Position numbers and translations under genes: made by a program. The notes beneath the pieces are model-generated. The model saw only the letters and a program-made list of their open reading frames with translations, ran no database searches and had not been told where the DNA came from. DNA of 36,844 bases, taken from NCBI GenBank assembly GCA_035536315.1, contig DATLOJ010000013.1:1-36844 (forward strand), in the 5' to 3' direction. Below, in pieces: positions 21,056 to 29,269 of this stretch. The stretch is from DATLOJ01 sp035536315. GTDB taxonomy: Bacteria; Actinomycetota; CADDZG01; JAHWKV01. Position 1 is the first letter of the stretch; each line of letters opens with the position of its first letter.

Positions 21056-21340
21056 ATGCCCCGTTCACTGAAGAAGGGCCCGTTTGTGGATGACCACCTC
21101 ATGAAAAAGGTGGACGACATGAACCGCAAAGGGGACAAGAAGGTAATCAAGACCTGGTCGCGCCGTTCGACGGTCATTCCCGACATGGTCGGTCACACAA
21201 TCGCGGTGCACGACGGCCGCAAGCACGTACCGGTCTACATAACGGAGTCGATGGTGGGCCACAAGCTGGGCGAATTCGCAATCACCCGGCACTTCAAGGT
21301 TCACGGTCATCACACAGAAAAGAGCACGAGGCTCAAGTAA
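21056..21340 (+). CDS. rpsS: 30S ribosomal protein S19
   Basis: A 94-residue uS19 of standard length, beginning MPRSLKKGPFVDDHLMKKV. It forms a pair with S13 at the top of the 30S head and contacts tRNA. Conserved WSRRSTVIPDMVGHTIAVHD and KLGEFAITRHFKVHGHH are present. It follows rplB without a gap and its TAA shares one base with the rplV ATG. Confidence 0.98.
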   Translation: MPRSLKKGPFVDDHLMKKVDDMNRKGDKKVIKTWSRRSTVIPDMVGHTIAVHDGRKHVPVYITESMVGHKLGEFAITRHFKVHGHHTEKSTRLK

Positions 21341-22083
21341 TGGGGACTACAGCCAGTGATATCGCCCGTACGGTGGACGCAAGCGCGCGTTACATCGGAA
21401 TCAGCGCGTCCAAGGTGCGTGAGGTGGCGGCCTTGATAAAGGGCAAGCCGATCGACGAGGCGCGAAGAATCCTGGCGTTTACTCCCAAGGAAGCTGCGAG
21501 GGAGATTTCAAAGATTCTCGAAAGCGCAATCGCCAACGCGGAGCACAACTTCCATCTTCCACAGGAGGAGCTCTTCGTGAAGCTCATTCGAGCGGATGAG
21601 GGACTGACGATGAAGCGGTTTCGTCCCAGAGCTCGCGGACGCGCGTCGCGCATTCGCAAGCGGATGTGCTCGATCCATCTGACCCTCGAGAGGTCGGAGG
21701 AGCTGGCGGCAAGAGCAGTTGCCCCGGTCGCACGTCGCAGGCGAACGGCCGAATCGGACACGGAGAAACCTGCTCGTGGTCGACCGGCCGCAGCTGAAAC
21801 TGCGGCCCCCGCTCGTGGAAAGAGGGCGAAAGCTGCCGAAACGGATTCCGAAGAGACCGCCGCACCGGACACCGGGGCAGCTTCAGACGCTGCTGAAAAC
21901 CAAGCCGTATCCGAAGACGTAACGATCGTCGAAACCGGTGATACCGAAGCCGGTGGGACGGCTGAAATTTCGGAGGAAAGTCCCGCAGAAAGCGCGCCTC
22001 AGGCTGAGAGCGCACCGGAAGCCGAGTCGCAGGCACCGGATGCGGCCGGGCAGCAAGAGAAAGAACCAGAGGGAGACAAGTAG
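21340..22083 (+). CDS. rplV: 50S ribosomal protein L22 with very long acidic tail
   Basis: A 247-residue uL22. Residues 1-124 are a normal L22 core (YIGISASKVREVAALIKGKP near the start; the hook region FRPRARGRASRIRKR near residue 90), which lines the peptide exit tunnel and forms the macrolide-sensitive constriction with L4. The following 123 residues double the protein and are rich in Ala, Glu, Ser and Pro (ETDSEETAAPDTGAASDA), with no recognisable domain. Shorter tails of this kind occur in mycobacterial L22, but this is longer. It overlaps rpsS and rpsC by 1 nt each. Confidence 0.95.
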   Translation: MGTTASDIARTVDASARYIGISASKVREVAALIKGKPIDEARRILAFTPKEAAREISKILESAIANAEHNFHLPQEELFVKLIRADEGLTMKRFRPRARGRASRIRKRMCSIHLTLERSEELAARAVAPVARRRRTAESDTEKPARGRPAAAETAAPARGKRAKAAETDSEETAAPDTGAASDAAENQAVSEDVTIVETGDTEAGGTAEISEESPAESAPQAESAPEAESQAPDAAGQQEKEPEGDK

Positions 22084-22955
22084 TGGGACAGAAAGTTCAT
22101 CCATACGGATTCAGGCTCGGAGTCATCAACGACTGGAAGTCCCGCTGGTTTGCAGACGGGTCGCAGTACCGCGACTACATCGAGCAGGACAACAAGATCA
22201 GGGAGTACTTGAAGAAGCTCCTGCCGCATGCCGCGATCAGCCGTATCGACATCGAGCGCACTAGAGAGCGCGTTCGCGTGACGGTCCACACTGCCAGGCC
22301 CGGAATTCTCATCGGACGCCGAGGGGCCCAGATCGACGAGATCAGGGACTACCTGATGAGGATCGAGACGGTCGTTGCCCGGAAGAGAAGCGGCAAGGAC
22401 GTGACGGTCGATGTCAAGGTCGACGCGCACGAGGTCAAGTCACCCGACCTGGACGCTCAGTTGCTGTCCCAAGCCGTTGCCGAGCAGCTCGTGCAAAGAG
22501 TGTCTTTCCGCCGAGCCATGCGCAAGGCCGTGAACACTGCAATAAAGGCTGGCGCTCTTGGAGTCAAGGTCCAAACGGGTGGAAGGCTCGGTGGTGCCGA
22601 GATGTCGAGGCGAGAGGGTTACCACGAGGGCAAAGTCCCGCTGCACACCCTGAGGGCCGATATCGACTATGGGTTCTCTGAAGCTCGCACGACCTCAGGT
22701 CAGATCGGAGTCAAAGTCTGGATATACAAGGGTGAGGTCGTTCCGGTAAGGGAAACTCGCCGGGCCCCCAAGCCAGCGGAGGAGACGGCGGCAACCGCTG
22801 AGAAGCCCGCCGCCGCTGCTGAGAAGCCCGCGGCAACCAAGCCACCTGCGGCCGCTGAGAAGCCCGCGGCAACCAAGCCATCTGCAGCCTCACCTGAAGG
22901 CGAGGCTCCCGGCCCAGCAACGCCCAACGGTGCCCAAGAAGGAGCAGCCGGCTGA
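22083..22955 (+). CDS. rpsC: 30S ribosomal protein S3 with repeat-bearing tail
   Basis: A 290-residue uS3. The core to about residue 226 has the KH domain (GILIGRRGAQIDEIRDYL) and the C-terminal domain with ALGVKVQTGGRLGGAEMSR. S3 forms part of the mRNA entry channel and its helicase. The last 64 residues are a flexible Ala/Pro/Lys/Glu tail made partly of a repeated 12-residue unit (AEKPAATKPPAA). It has a GTG start overlapping the rplV TAG by 1 nt, and its TGA shares one base with the rplP ATG. Confidence 0.97.
   Translation: MGQKVHPYGFRLGVINDWKSRWFADGSQYRDYIEQDNKIREYLKKLLPHAAISRIDIERTRERVRVTVHTARPGILIGRRGAQIDEIRDYLMRIETVVARKRSGKDVTVDVKVDAHEVKSPDLDAQLLSQAVAEQLVQRVSFRRAMRKAVNTAIKAGALGVKVQTGGRLGGAEMSRREGYHEGKVPLHTLRADIDYGFSEARTTSGQIGVKVWIYKGEVVPVRETRRAPKPAEETAATAEKPAAAAEKPAATKPPAAAEKPAATKPSAASPEGEAPGPATPNGAQEGAAG
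22818..22889 (+). repeat. 36-bp tandem repeat in the rpsC tail
   Basis: Two adjacent 36-bp units (22818-22853 and 22854-22889) differ at only two positions and encode AEKPAATKPPAA and AEKPAATKPSAA. A partial third copy begins at 22797. Near-identity at DNA level suggests recent duplication, so the tail length may vary between strains. Confidence 0.9.
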
Positions 22956-23380
22956 TGTTGATGCCCAAGAAGATGAAACACCGCAAGCAGCATCGCGGTC
23001 GTATGCGCGGGCTGGCCAAGGGAGGCACCCACGTCTCTTTTGGCGACTTCGGTCTTCAGGCTCTCGAGCCGGGATGGATCACCAACCGGCAGATCGAGTC
23101 TGCCCGTGTTGCCATCACGCGTCACGTCCGGCGTGGTGGGCGCGTATGGATCAACATTTTTCCGGACAAGCCGTTCACTAAGAAGCCGGCAGAGACCCGG
23201 ATGGGTTCCGGTAAGGGAAACCCCGAAGGCTGGGTGGCTGTCGTCAAGCCCGGACGAGTGATGTTCGAGCTGACTGGTGTTCCCGAAGATGTGGCGCGTG
23301 AAGCGATGCGTCTTGCGGGGCACAAGCTTCCGATCAAATCGAAGTTTGTGAAGAGAGAGGCGGCCGGCGGTGAAGGTTAA
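22955..23380 (+). CDS. rplP: 50S ribosomal protein L16
   Basis: A 141-residue uL16 of standard length, beginning MLMPKKMKHRKQHRGRM. It stabilises the A-site tRNA and joins late in 50S assembly. The conserved KGGTHVSFGDFGLQALEPGW, RMGSGKGNPEGWVAVVKPG and HKLPIKSKFV are present. The first ATG overlaps the rpsC stop by 1 nt, and the gene overlaps rpmC by 11 nt. Confidence 0.98.
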   Translation: MLMPKKMKHRKQHRGRMRGLAKGGTHVSFGDFGLQALEPGWITNRQIESARVAITRHVRRGGRVWINIFPDKPFTKKPAETRMGSGKGNPEGWVAVVKPGRVMFELTGVPEDVAREAMRLAGHKLPIKSKFVKREAAGGEG

Positions 23381-23681
23381 CGAGCTGCGGGCTCTGGACG
23401 TCGGCGATCTGCGCGAACGGCTCGGGGACGTAAAGGAAGAGCTGTTCAACCTGCGTTTCCAAAACGCGACCGGCCAGCTCGACAACTACGCTCGAGTCGA
23501 CCAGCTGAAGAAGGACATCGCAAGGATCTCGACTTTGCTGCGCGAGCGGGAGCTCGGAATCGTCGTCGAAGTCGAGGAGGTACAGCCGAAGCGCAGGTCT
23601 CGCCGCAAGGAAAAGACGGCGGAGTCAGAGCAGGCCGATGTTGCTGAAGAGGATGAAGTTCAGGAGGAAAAGGATGAGTAG
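23370..23681 (+). CDS. rpmC: 50S ribosomal protein L29 with C-terminal extension
   Basis: A 103-residue uL29. The first 62 or so residues (VNELRALDVGDLRERL, ELFNLRFQNATGQLDN) are a complete two-helix L29, which sits at the tunnel exit beside L23. The next 40 residues are charged and low complexity (EVEEVQPKRRSRRKEK, then an acidic run), making it longer than the usual 60-75. It starts at a GTG inside the end of rplP (11-nt overlap), and its 3' end overlaps rpsQ by 8 nt. Confidence 0.95.
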   Translation: MKVNELRALDVGDLRERLGDVKEELFNLRFQNATGQLDNYARVDQLKKDIARISTLLRERELGIVVEVEEVQPKRRSRRKEKTAESEQADVAEEDEVQEEKDE

Positions 23682-23934
23682 CGAAAGGGCGAGTCGCAAG
23701 ACTCGTACTGGAGTGGTGGTAAGCGACGCCATGGACAAGACCGTCGTGGTGACGGTCGAGAGAACCGCGCGCCATCCTCTCTACGGAAAGATCTACAAGA
23801 GAAACTCGAAGCTGCATGCGCATGACGAGAAGAACGAAGCCCACATTGGAGACCGAGTAAAGGTCATGGAAACGCGACCGCTTTCGAAGATGAAACGCTG
23901 GCGCGTCGTTGAAGTGGTGGAAAAGGCAAAATGA
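23674..23934 (+). CDS. rpsQ: 30S ribosomal protein S17
   Basis: An 86-residue uS17 beginning MSSERASRKTRTGVVVSD. The frame is open further upstream, but the AGGAGG at 23662-23667 and family length point to the ATG at 23674. S17 is a primary binder of the 16S 5' domain. Conserved SDAMDKTVVVTVER and HDEKNEAHIGDRVKVMETRPLSK are present. Overlaps rpmC by 8 nt and rplN by 4 nt. Confidence 0.96.
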   Translation: MSSERASRKTRTGVVVSDAMDKTVVVTVERTARHPLYGKIYKRNSKLHAHDEKNEAHIGDRVKVMETRPLSKMKRWRVVEVVEKAK

Positions 23935-24299
23935 TCCAGACCGAGTCCCGTTTAAGGGTTGCCGATAACACCGGTGCCCGCGAAGTGTTGGTAATCCGAG
24001 TCCTTGGGGGCTCGAGTCGCCGCTACGCGGGTGTTGGCGACGTCATCGTGGCCACCGTCAAGGACGCGCTGCCCAACCAGGGAGTCAAGCGCGGTGACGT
24101 GGTGCGCTGCGTGGTCGTCCGAACGGCTAAAGAGAAGCGGCGGCCCGACGGGAGCTACATCCGCTTCGATGACAACGCAGTCGTCTTGATCGACGACAAG
24201 CGAAACCCGCGGGGAACGCGAGTGTTTGGTCCAGTTGCGCGTGAGCTCAGAGAGAAGAAGTTCATGAAGATCATCTCTCTCGCACCGGAGGTTTTGTAA
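23931..24299 (+). CDS. rplN: 50S ribosomal protein L14
   Basis: A 122-residue uL14 of exactly standard length, beginning MIQTESRLRVADNTGARE. It sits at the subunit interface and is the binding site for the silencing factor RsfS. Conserved RYAGVGDVIVATVKDA and GTRVFGPVARELREK are seen. The ATG overlaps the rpsQ TGA (ATGA) and the TAA shares one base with the rplX ATG. Confidence 0.98.
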   Translation: MIQTESRLRVADNTGAREVLVIRVLGGSSRRYAGVGDVIVATVKDALPNQGVKRGDVVRCVVVRTAKEKRRPDGSYIRFDDNAVVLIDDKRNPRGTRVFGPVARELREKKFMKIISLAPEVL

Positions 24300-24622
24300 T
24301 GGCCCGTATTCGAAAAGGCGATCGTGTGCATGTGCTGACCGGTAAGGACTCCGGAAAGCAAGGACGAGTTATCGCGGTTTACCCCGGCAAGGACAAGCTT
24401 CTGGTCGAGGGAGTCAACCGCGTGAAGCGCCACGAGCGCATCCGGCCTGCCAAAGGCAGACGCGGAGGGCAGGAGGGCGGCATCGTCACTAAGGAGCTTC
24501 CCGTACAGATGTCGAACGTGACCCTGGTGTGCGGAAGCTGCGGGCCGACGCGCGTGGGAGTGCGAGTCGAGGACGACGGGACAAAGGTACGAATCTGCAA
24601 GAAATGTGAGTCGGATCTATGA
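24299..24622 (+). CDS. rplX: 50S ribosomal protein L24
   Basis: A 107-residue uL24 with the KOW motif KGDRVHVLTGKDSGKQGRV at residues 6-24. L24 starts 50S assembly by binding 23S domain I. The C-terminal half carries C78, C81, C100 and C103 as two CxxC pairs, a zinc-ribbon form seen in part of the family. Overlaps rplN by 1 nt and rplE by 4 nt. Confidence 0.97.
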   Translation: MARIRKGDRVHVLTGKDSGKQGRVIAVYPGKDKLLVEGVNRVKRHERIRPAKGRRGGQEGGIVTKELPVQMSNVTLVCGSCGPTRVGVRVEDDGTKVRICKKCESDL

Positions 24623-25191
24623 ACGTAGCTACCAAACAACCACCGCGCCTCAGGCAGCGGTACAACGATGAGGTGAGGGCTCAGCTCGCTGAGCAGCTGG
24701 GCCTGAACGTCATGGCCGTTCCGACCTTCGAGAAGATCGTTCTCAACATGGGGGCCGGAGATTCCGTCGCGGACTCCAAGCTCCTCGACGGAGCCGTAGA
24801 GGATCTCACGGTCATAACCGGGCAGAAGCCGGTGGTGACCAAGGCCAGGAAGTCCATCGCGGCCTTCAAGCTGCGCGAAGGCATGTCGATTGGAGTCAAG
24901 GTAACCTTGCGGGGAGACCGGATGTGGGAGTTTCTCGACCGGCTCATTACCCTGGCGATACCAAGGATTCGCGACTTCCGTGGGCTGTCTCCCAAGGGGT
25001 TCGACGGCCGGGGGAACTACACGTTCGGTGTTACCGACCAAACGATCTTTCCGGAGATCGATTACGACAAGATCATGAAGGTGCGTGGGATGGACATCAC
25101 TCTGGTGACCACCGCAAAGACGGATGAGCTTGGCAGGGCGCTTCTGGATGCATTTGGCTTTCCATTCAAGCGCCCGGGCCAGGAGGGATAA
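24619..25191 (+). CDS. rplE: 50S ribosomal protein L5
   Basis: A 190-residue uL5, slightly longer than the usual 180 through its N-terminus (MNVATKQPPRLRQRY). It binds 5S rRNA and touches the P-site tRNA and S13 across the central protuberance. Conserved EKIVLNMGAGD, RKSIAAFKLREGM, RDFRGLSPKGFDGRGNY and FPEIDYDKI are present. The ATG overlaps the rplX stop by 4 nt. Confidence 0.98.
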   Translation: MNVATKQPPRLRQRYNDEVRAQLAEQLGLNVMAVPTFEKIVLNMGAGDSVADSKLLDGAVEDLTVITGQKPVVTKARKSIAAFKLREGMSIGVKVTLRGDRMWEFLDRLITLAIPRIRDFRGLSPKGFDGRGNYTFGVTDQTIFPEIDYDKIMKVRGMDITLVTTAKTDELGRALLDAFGFPFKRPGQEG

Positions 25192-25198
25192 GGAAGAG

Positions 25199-25384
25199 AT
25201 GCCGGAAAAGGCAAGGATCGAAGAAGTAAAGAGAACGCCGAAGTTCAAGGTGCGCGGGTACTTCCGCTGCCGCCGATGCGGGCGCGCCCGCTCTTACATG
25301 CGCAAATTCGGGATGTGCCGGATCTGCGTCAGGCAGCTTGCTCACCGCGGCGAACTTCCCGGTATTACGAAATCGAGCTGGTAG
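25199..25384 (+). CDS. rpsZ: 30S ribosomal protein S14, zinc-binding type
   Basis: A 61-residue short uS14 with C24, C27, C40 and C43 (CRRCGRARSYMRKFGMCRIC), the zinc-requiring form. Many actinobacteria also hold a longer zinc-independent S14 elsewhere, used when zinc is scarce; this window shows only the zinc form. AGGAAG at 25191-25196 fixes the ATG at 25199, though the frame is open upstream. It helps assemble the 30S head. Confidence 0.97.
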   Translation: MPEKARIEEVKRTPKFKVRGYFRCRRCGRARSYMRKFGMCRICVRQLAHRGELPGITKSSW

Positions 25385-25386
25385 CC

Positions 25387-25785
25387 ATGACGATGACCGA
25401 TCCGATCGCCGACATGCTGACCCGGATTCGCAATGCGAACACGGCGTCTCACGACACAGTCGAAATTCCCGCCTCCAAGCTGAAGCTCGAGATTGCGCGG
25501 ATTCTCAAGGACGAGGGCTACATCGAAAACTTTGAGAAGGTCGACGGAGCCAAAGGACCTTTGATCCGAATCGAGCTTAGATACGGCGACGACCGCTCCA
25601 AGACGATTCACGGTGTAACAAGGGTTTCGAAACCCGGCCTCCGCGTCTATGCGAGGTCCGGCAAGCTTCCCAAGGTTCTGGGCGGCATGGGTACGGCCAT
25701 CGTTTCCACCTCGTCGGGTTTGATGACCGGCAAGCAAGCGGCAAGGAAGAAGCTGGGCGGCGAAGTAATCGCCCACGTTTGGTAG
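25387..25785 (+). CDS. rpsH: 30S ribosomal protein S8
   Basis: A 132-residue uS8 of normal length, beginning MTMTDPIADMLTRIRNANTA; a second ATG two codons later is also possible. S8 is a primary binder of the 16S central domain and represses the spc operon in E. coli. Conserved VSKPGLRVYA, GGMGTAIVSTSSGLMTGKQA and the end GGEVIAHVW are present. It starts 2 nt after rpsZ without an obvious Shine-Dalgarno, suggesting coupled translation. Confidence 0.97.
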   Translation: MTMTDPIADMLTRIRNANTASHDTVEIPASKLKLEIARILKDEGYIENFEKVDGAKGPLIRIELRYGDDRSKTIHGVTRVSKPGLRVYARSGKLPKVLGGMGTAIVSTSSGLMTGKQAARKKLGGEVIAHVW

Positions 25786-25796
25786 GAGCTTTTTAG

Positions 25797-26333
25797 ATGA
25801 GCAGAATCGGACGAGCGCCCATACCTGTTCCAAGTGGCGTCGAGGTGACACTCGAGCCCGGGTTCGCGCGCGTCAAAGGACCCAAGGGCACACTCGAGCG
25901 CACTCTCCCTCGGGCAATGAAGGTTGAACGTCAGGGAGATGAGATTCTGGTCACAAGGCCCAGCGATGATGGTCCTCACCGGTCGCTGCATGGGCTGACT
26001 CGCACTTTGATCGCCAACATGATCCAGGGCGTGACCGAAGGCTTCTCTAAGAATCTGGAGATCCACGGAGTTGGTTATCGCGCTGCCGCCAAGGGCAACG
26101 GGCTCGAGATTCAAGTGGGGTACTCGCACCCGGTCGAGTACCCGGCCCCCGAGGGAATCACCTTCGAAGTTTCAACTCCGACCCGCATCACAGTGCGCGG
26201 GGCAGACAAGGAAATGGTCGGTCAGGTTGCAGCCGAGATCAGGTCCGTGCGCAAGCCGGACCCGTACAAGCAAAAGGGCATCCGGTACGAAGGCGAGTAC
26301 ATTCGTAAGAAAGCAGGGAAGACGGCCAAGTGA
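25797..26333 (+). CDS. rplF: 50S ribosomal protein L6
   Basis: A 178-residue uL6 of standard length with its two related domains, beginning MSRIGRAPIPVPSGVEV. It lies near the sarcin-ricin loop and the factor-binding site. Conserved VKGPKGTLER, LEIHGVGYRAAAKGNGLEI and the C-terminal KPDPYKQKGIRYEGEYIRKK are present. It begins 11 nt after rpsH and overlaps the rplR GTG by 4 nt. Confidence 0.98.
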   Translation: MSRIGRAPIPVPSGVEVTLEPGFARVKGPKGTLERTLPRAMKVERQGDEILVTRPSDDGPHRSLHGLTRTLIANMIQGVTEGFSKNLEIHGVGYRAAAKGNGLEIQVGYSHPVEYPAPEGITFEVSTPTRITVRGADKEMVGQVAAEIRSVRKPDPYKQKGIRYEGEYIRKKAGKTAK

Positions 26334-26680
26334 AAAGCTCATCAGCGCAGCGTGCCAGGCGCCATCGCCGGGTTCGCAAGAAGGTGTTTGGGGTTGCCGA
26401 ACGGCCGCGTCTTGCGGTGTTCAAGAGCAACAAGCATCTTTACGCGCAGCTGATCGACGATTCGCAGGGCAAGACGATCGCCTCCGCCTCAACGACAGAG
26501 AGCGATCTGCGGGCCGCCGGTGACACCGCTAAGGCTGCTACCGAGGTCGGCAAGCTCATAGCGACAAGAGCAAAAGAGAAGGGCATCGAGGCGGTTGTGT
26601 TCGACCGGGGCGGATTTCGATTCCACGGAGCAGTGCGGGCCCTGGCCGATGGTGCCAGGGACGAAGGATTGAGGTTCTAA
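26330..26680 (+). CDS. rplR: 50S ribosomal protein L18
   Basis: A 116-residue uL18, beginning with a GTG that overlaps the rplF TGA (GTGA). It binds 5S rRNA together with L5. Conserved RHRRVRKKVFGVAERPRLAV, NKHLYAQLIDD and the end FDRGGFRFHGAVRALADGAR are present. The TAA shares one base with the rpsE ATG. Confidence 0.97.
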   Translation: MKSSSAQRARRHRRVRKKVFGVAERPRLAVFKSNKHLYAQLIDDSQGKTIASASTTESDLRAAGDTAKAATEVGKLIATRAKEKGIEAVVFDRGGFRFHGAVRALADGARDEGLRF

Positions 26681-27315
26681 TGGCTCAAGAATTTAGAGGC
26701 GGAGGCAACAGGCCCGGCGGCGGAAACCGCAGGGGCGGACCGGGTCGTGGCCAGGGGCGAGGGCCTCGGGACGACGAGAACCGCGGTGGCTTTATCGAGC
26801 GAACCATCGGCAGGCCCCGGAGAGTCGCCAAGGTCGTCAAGGGAGGACGCAGGTTCTCATTCAGCGCGCTCGGTGTCGTCGGTGACGGCAGCGGCAGAGT
26901 TGGCGTCGGCCAGGGCAAGTCCCGCGAGGTCCCATCTGCAATTCAGAAGGCTTATGAGAATGCAAGGCGAGAGATGTTCTCGGTTCCGCTCGTCGGCACC
27001 ACGATCCCTCACCAGGTGACCGGAGAGTCCTCCGGCGCGGTCGTTCTGCTGAAGCCGGCGTCACCCGGAACTGGAGTCATCGCTGGAGGTCCCGTCCGTG
27101 CAGTCCTGGAGGCCGCGGGAATCAAGGACATCCTGTCGAAGTCACTCGGGTCGTCCAATGCAATCAACATCGTTCACGCCACAATCGACGGGCTCCGACA
27201 CCTGGAAAGGCCGGAGGACGTTGCAACGCGGCGCAAGAAAGATGTCACCGAGGTCGCACCGCGCTATTTGCTGGAGCCTGCGGCGCCACGCGGAACTGGA
27301 CCCATAGAGGGCTGA
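26680..27315 (+). CDS. rpsE: 30S ribosomal protein S5 with RGG-rich N-terminus
   Basis: A 211-residue uS5. The first 36 or so residues are Gly/Arg-rich (RGGGNRPGGGNRRGGPGRGQ), an RNA-binding-like extension absent from E. coli S5 (167 residues) but known in actinobacteria. The core follows (VAKVVKGGRRFSFSALGVV, then GGPVRAVLEAAGIKDILSKS). S5 borders the mRNA entry channel and spectinomycin site and affects fidelity. It overlaps rplR and rpmD by 1 nt each. Confidence 0.97.
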   Translation: MAQEFRGGGNRPGGGNRRGGPGRGQGRGPRDDENRGGFIERTIGRPRRVAKVVKGGRRFSFSALGVVGDGSGRVGVGQGKSREVPSAIQKAYENARREMFSVPLVGTTIPHQVTGESSGAVVLLKPASPGTGVIAGGPVRAVLEAAGIKDILSKSLGSSNAINIVHATIDGLRHLERPEDVATRRKKDVTEVAPRYLLEPAAPRGTGPIEG

Positions 27316-27506
27316 TGAGCAAGATTCGAATCACTCAGAAACGAAGCGCGGTGTCCCGGAAGGCCGATCAGGGAAGAACCTTGCGCGCCCTAGGACTCAA
27401 GCGCATCCACGATTCTGTGGAGCATGAGGACAGGCCCGAGATTCTTGGAATGATTCGCAAGGTCAGGCACCTTGTTGAAGTTCAAGAGTTGGAGGAGGCG
27501 AGATGA
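27315..27506 (+). CDS. rpmD: 50S ribosomal protein L30
   Basis: A 63-residue uL30 of normal size, beginning MSKIRITQKRSAVSRKADQG and containing TLRALGLKRIHDSVEHEDRP and the end MIRKVRHLVEVQE. It is a small, often non-essential large-subunit protein. Overlaps rpsE by 1 nt and rplO by 4 nt (ATGA), consistent with coupled translation. Confidence 0.96.
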   Translation: MSKIRITQKRSAVSRKADQGRTLRALGLKRIHDSVEHEDRPEILGMIRKVRHLVEVQELEEAR

Positions 27507-27943
27507 AGCTACACGAACTTGCTCCGGCCCCCGGATCCAAGAAGGACGCGGTTCGCATTGGTCGCGGCAGAGCAGGACGGCGCGGAAAGACCGCCGGTCG
27601 CGGCCAGAAGGGCGCAAAGGCGAGATCCAACATTCCTCCCGGTTACGAGGGTGGGCAGATGCCCATCCACATGCGTCTGCCGAAGCTCCCCGGCTTCAAG
27701 AACTTCGGAAGGGTCGAGTACACGGTCGTAAACGTCGGCGATCTCGCGCGGTTCGAAGCCGGCTCCGAGGTGGATGCAGATGAGCTGCGCTCTCGCGGAA
27801 TGGTCAAGAAGAGTGGTTTGGTGAAAGTTCTGGGGACCGGGGAGCTGCCGCACGGCCTCAAAGTGAAGGCTCATGCTTTTAGTGCATCTGCGCGCGCCAA
27901 GATCGAGGCCGCGGGCGGATCAGTCGAGCTCATAGAAAGATAA
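27503..27943 (+). CDS. rplO: 50S ribosomal protein L15
   Basis: A 146-residue uL15 of standard length. The Gly/Arg-rich N-terminal tail (RIGRGRAGRRGKTAGRGQKG) that threads into 23S rRNA is present, followed by EGGQMPIHMRLPKLPGFKN and the globular C-terminal domain ending VELIER. It joins late in 50S assembly. secY follows after 9 nt, the usual order of the spc operon. Confidence 0.97.
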   Translation: MKLHELAPAPGSKKDAVRIGRGRAGRRGKTAGRGQKGAKARSNIPPGYEGGQMPIHMRLPKLPGFKNFGRVEYTVVNVGDLARFEAGSEVDADELRSRGMVKKSGLVKVLGTGELPHGLKVKAHAFSASARAKIEAAGGSVELIER

Positions 27944-27952
27944 GGCTGGGCC

Positions 27953-29239
27953 ATGCTGGCGGCCTTCGTAAACGCATTCAAGGTCCCAGATCTTCGCAAG
28001 AAGATCTTCTTCACCGTCTTCATCATCTTCATCTATCGGGTCGGCTCGCAGATTCCGGCCCCCGGAGTCGACGTTCAGAAAGCGCTCAGCACATCGAGAG
28101 CATCAGGCGGAGTGCTTGGCCTTCTAAACCTTTTCTCGGGCTCGGCCCTTGGAAGGCTGGCGGTGTTCGCATTGGGGATCCTGCCCTACATCAACGCCAG
28201 CATCATGATGCAGTTGCTAACAGTTGTTATCCCGAAGCTGGAGCAGTGGCAAAAAGAGGGTGAGACGGGCACCAAGAAGATCAATCAGTGGACTCGTTAC
28301 CTCACCGTCATCCTTGCCCTCGTTCAGTCGACCAGCTTCGCATTCCTGTTTCACCGCGGGGGCCTTCGCGACGCGAACAACAACCCGATCGACCTCATCC
28401 CGAACTTCACACCGGCGCGAGTTGCTCTGATTGTCCTCACTCTTACTGCCGGAACTGCTCTGGTGATGTGGTTCGGGGAACTGATTACTCAGCGGGGTAT
28501 TGGAAACGGAATGTCGATCCTGATTTTCGCCTCGATCGTGTCGTCGCTTCCGTTCGAGGCCGGAAGCATTCAGGCGCAGAGAGGATGGGGATGGTTCACC
28601 GTGATTCTTGCGCTGGCGGTACTGATCATTGTGGCGATCGTGATCATCGAACAAGGTCAGCGCCGAATCCCGATCCAGTATGCGAAGCGGCAGGTAGGCC
28701 GCAGAGTATACGGAGGCAGCTCGACCTACATCCCGCTGAAGATCAATCAGGCGGGAGTTATCCCCATCATCTTTGCGTCAGCACTGCTGTTGTTCCCCGC
28801 TCAGTTGGCAACTGTGATTCCCTGGGATCCGCTCAAGAACTGGATCGAGAAATATCTTGGGAATCCAGCATCGATCGTGTACATCATTTTGTACGGGCTC
28901 TTAATCGTCGCGTTCGCGTACTTCTATACGGCCATCACCTTCAACCCGATTGACGTGGCTGACAACATGAAGAAATACGGCGGATACGTTCCCGGCATCA
29001 GGCCGGGCCGGGCCACGGCGGATCACCTCGATTACATCCTTACGCGGATCACTCTGCCCGGAGCGCTGTTCATTGCGGCTATCGCGCTTTTGCCTTCAAT
29101 CGCGCTCGCTACTCTTCAGATTCAGCAACTTCCATTCGGTGGTACGTCCATCCTTATTACCGTCGGCGTCGCGCTGGAGATTATGAAGACGCTGGAGTCC
29201 CAGCTGATGATGCGCCACTACGAAGGCTTCCTTGGTTAG
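27953..29239 (+). CDS. secY: Protein translocase subunit SecY
   Basis: A 428-residue integral membrane protein with ten hydrophobic segments, forming the channel through which unfolded proteins cross or enter the inner membrane together with SecE and SecG. The first helix region KKIFFTVFIIFIYRVGSQIP, the plug-side stretch LLNLFSGSALGRLAVFALGI and the cytosolic loop motif GGYVPGIRPG are seen. Length and topology are standard. It sits in the usual place between rplO and adk. Confidence 0.98.
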   Translation: MLAAFVNAFKVPDLRKKIFFTVFIIFIYRVGSQIPAPGVDVQKALSTSRASGGVLGLLNLFSGSALGRLAVFALGILPYINASIMMQLLTVVIPKLEQWQKEGETGTKKINQWTRYLTVILALVQSTSFAFLFHRGGLRDANNNPIDLIPNFTPARVALIVLTLTAGTALVMWFGELITQRGIGNGMSILIFASIVSSLPFEAGSIQAQRGWGWFTVILALAVLIIVAIVIIEQGQRRIPIQYAKRQVGRRVYGGSSTYIPLKINQAGVIPIIFASALLLFPAQLATVIPWDPLKNWIEKYLGNPASIVYIILYGLLIVAFAYFYTAITFNPIDVADNMKKYGGYVPGIRPGRATADHLDYILTRITLPGALFIAAIALLPSIALATLQIQQLPFGGTSILITVGVALEIMKTLESQLMMRHYEGFLG

Positions 29240-29269
29240 TGGGCCACTAGTGGACCTCTCCGCCCGCAG

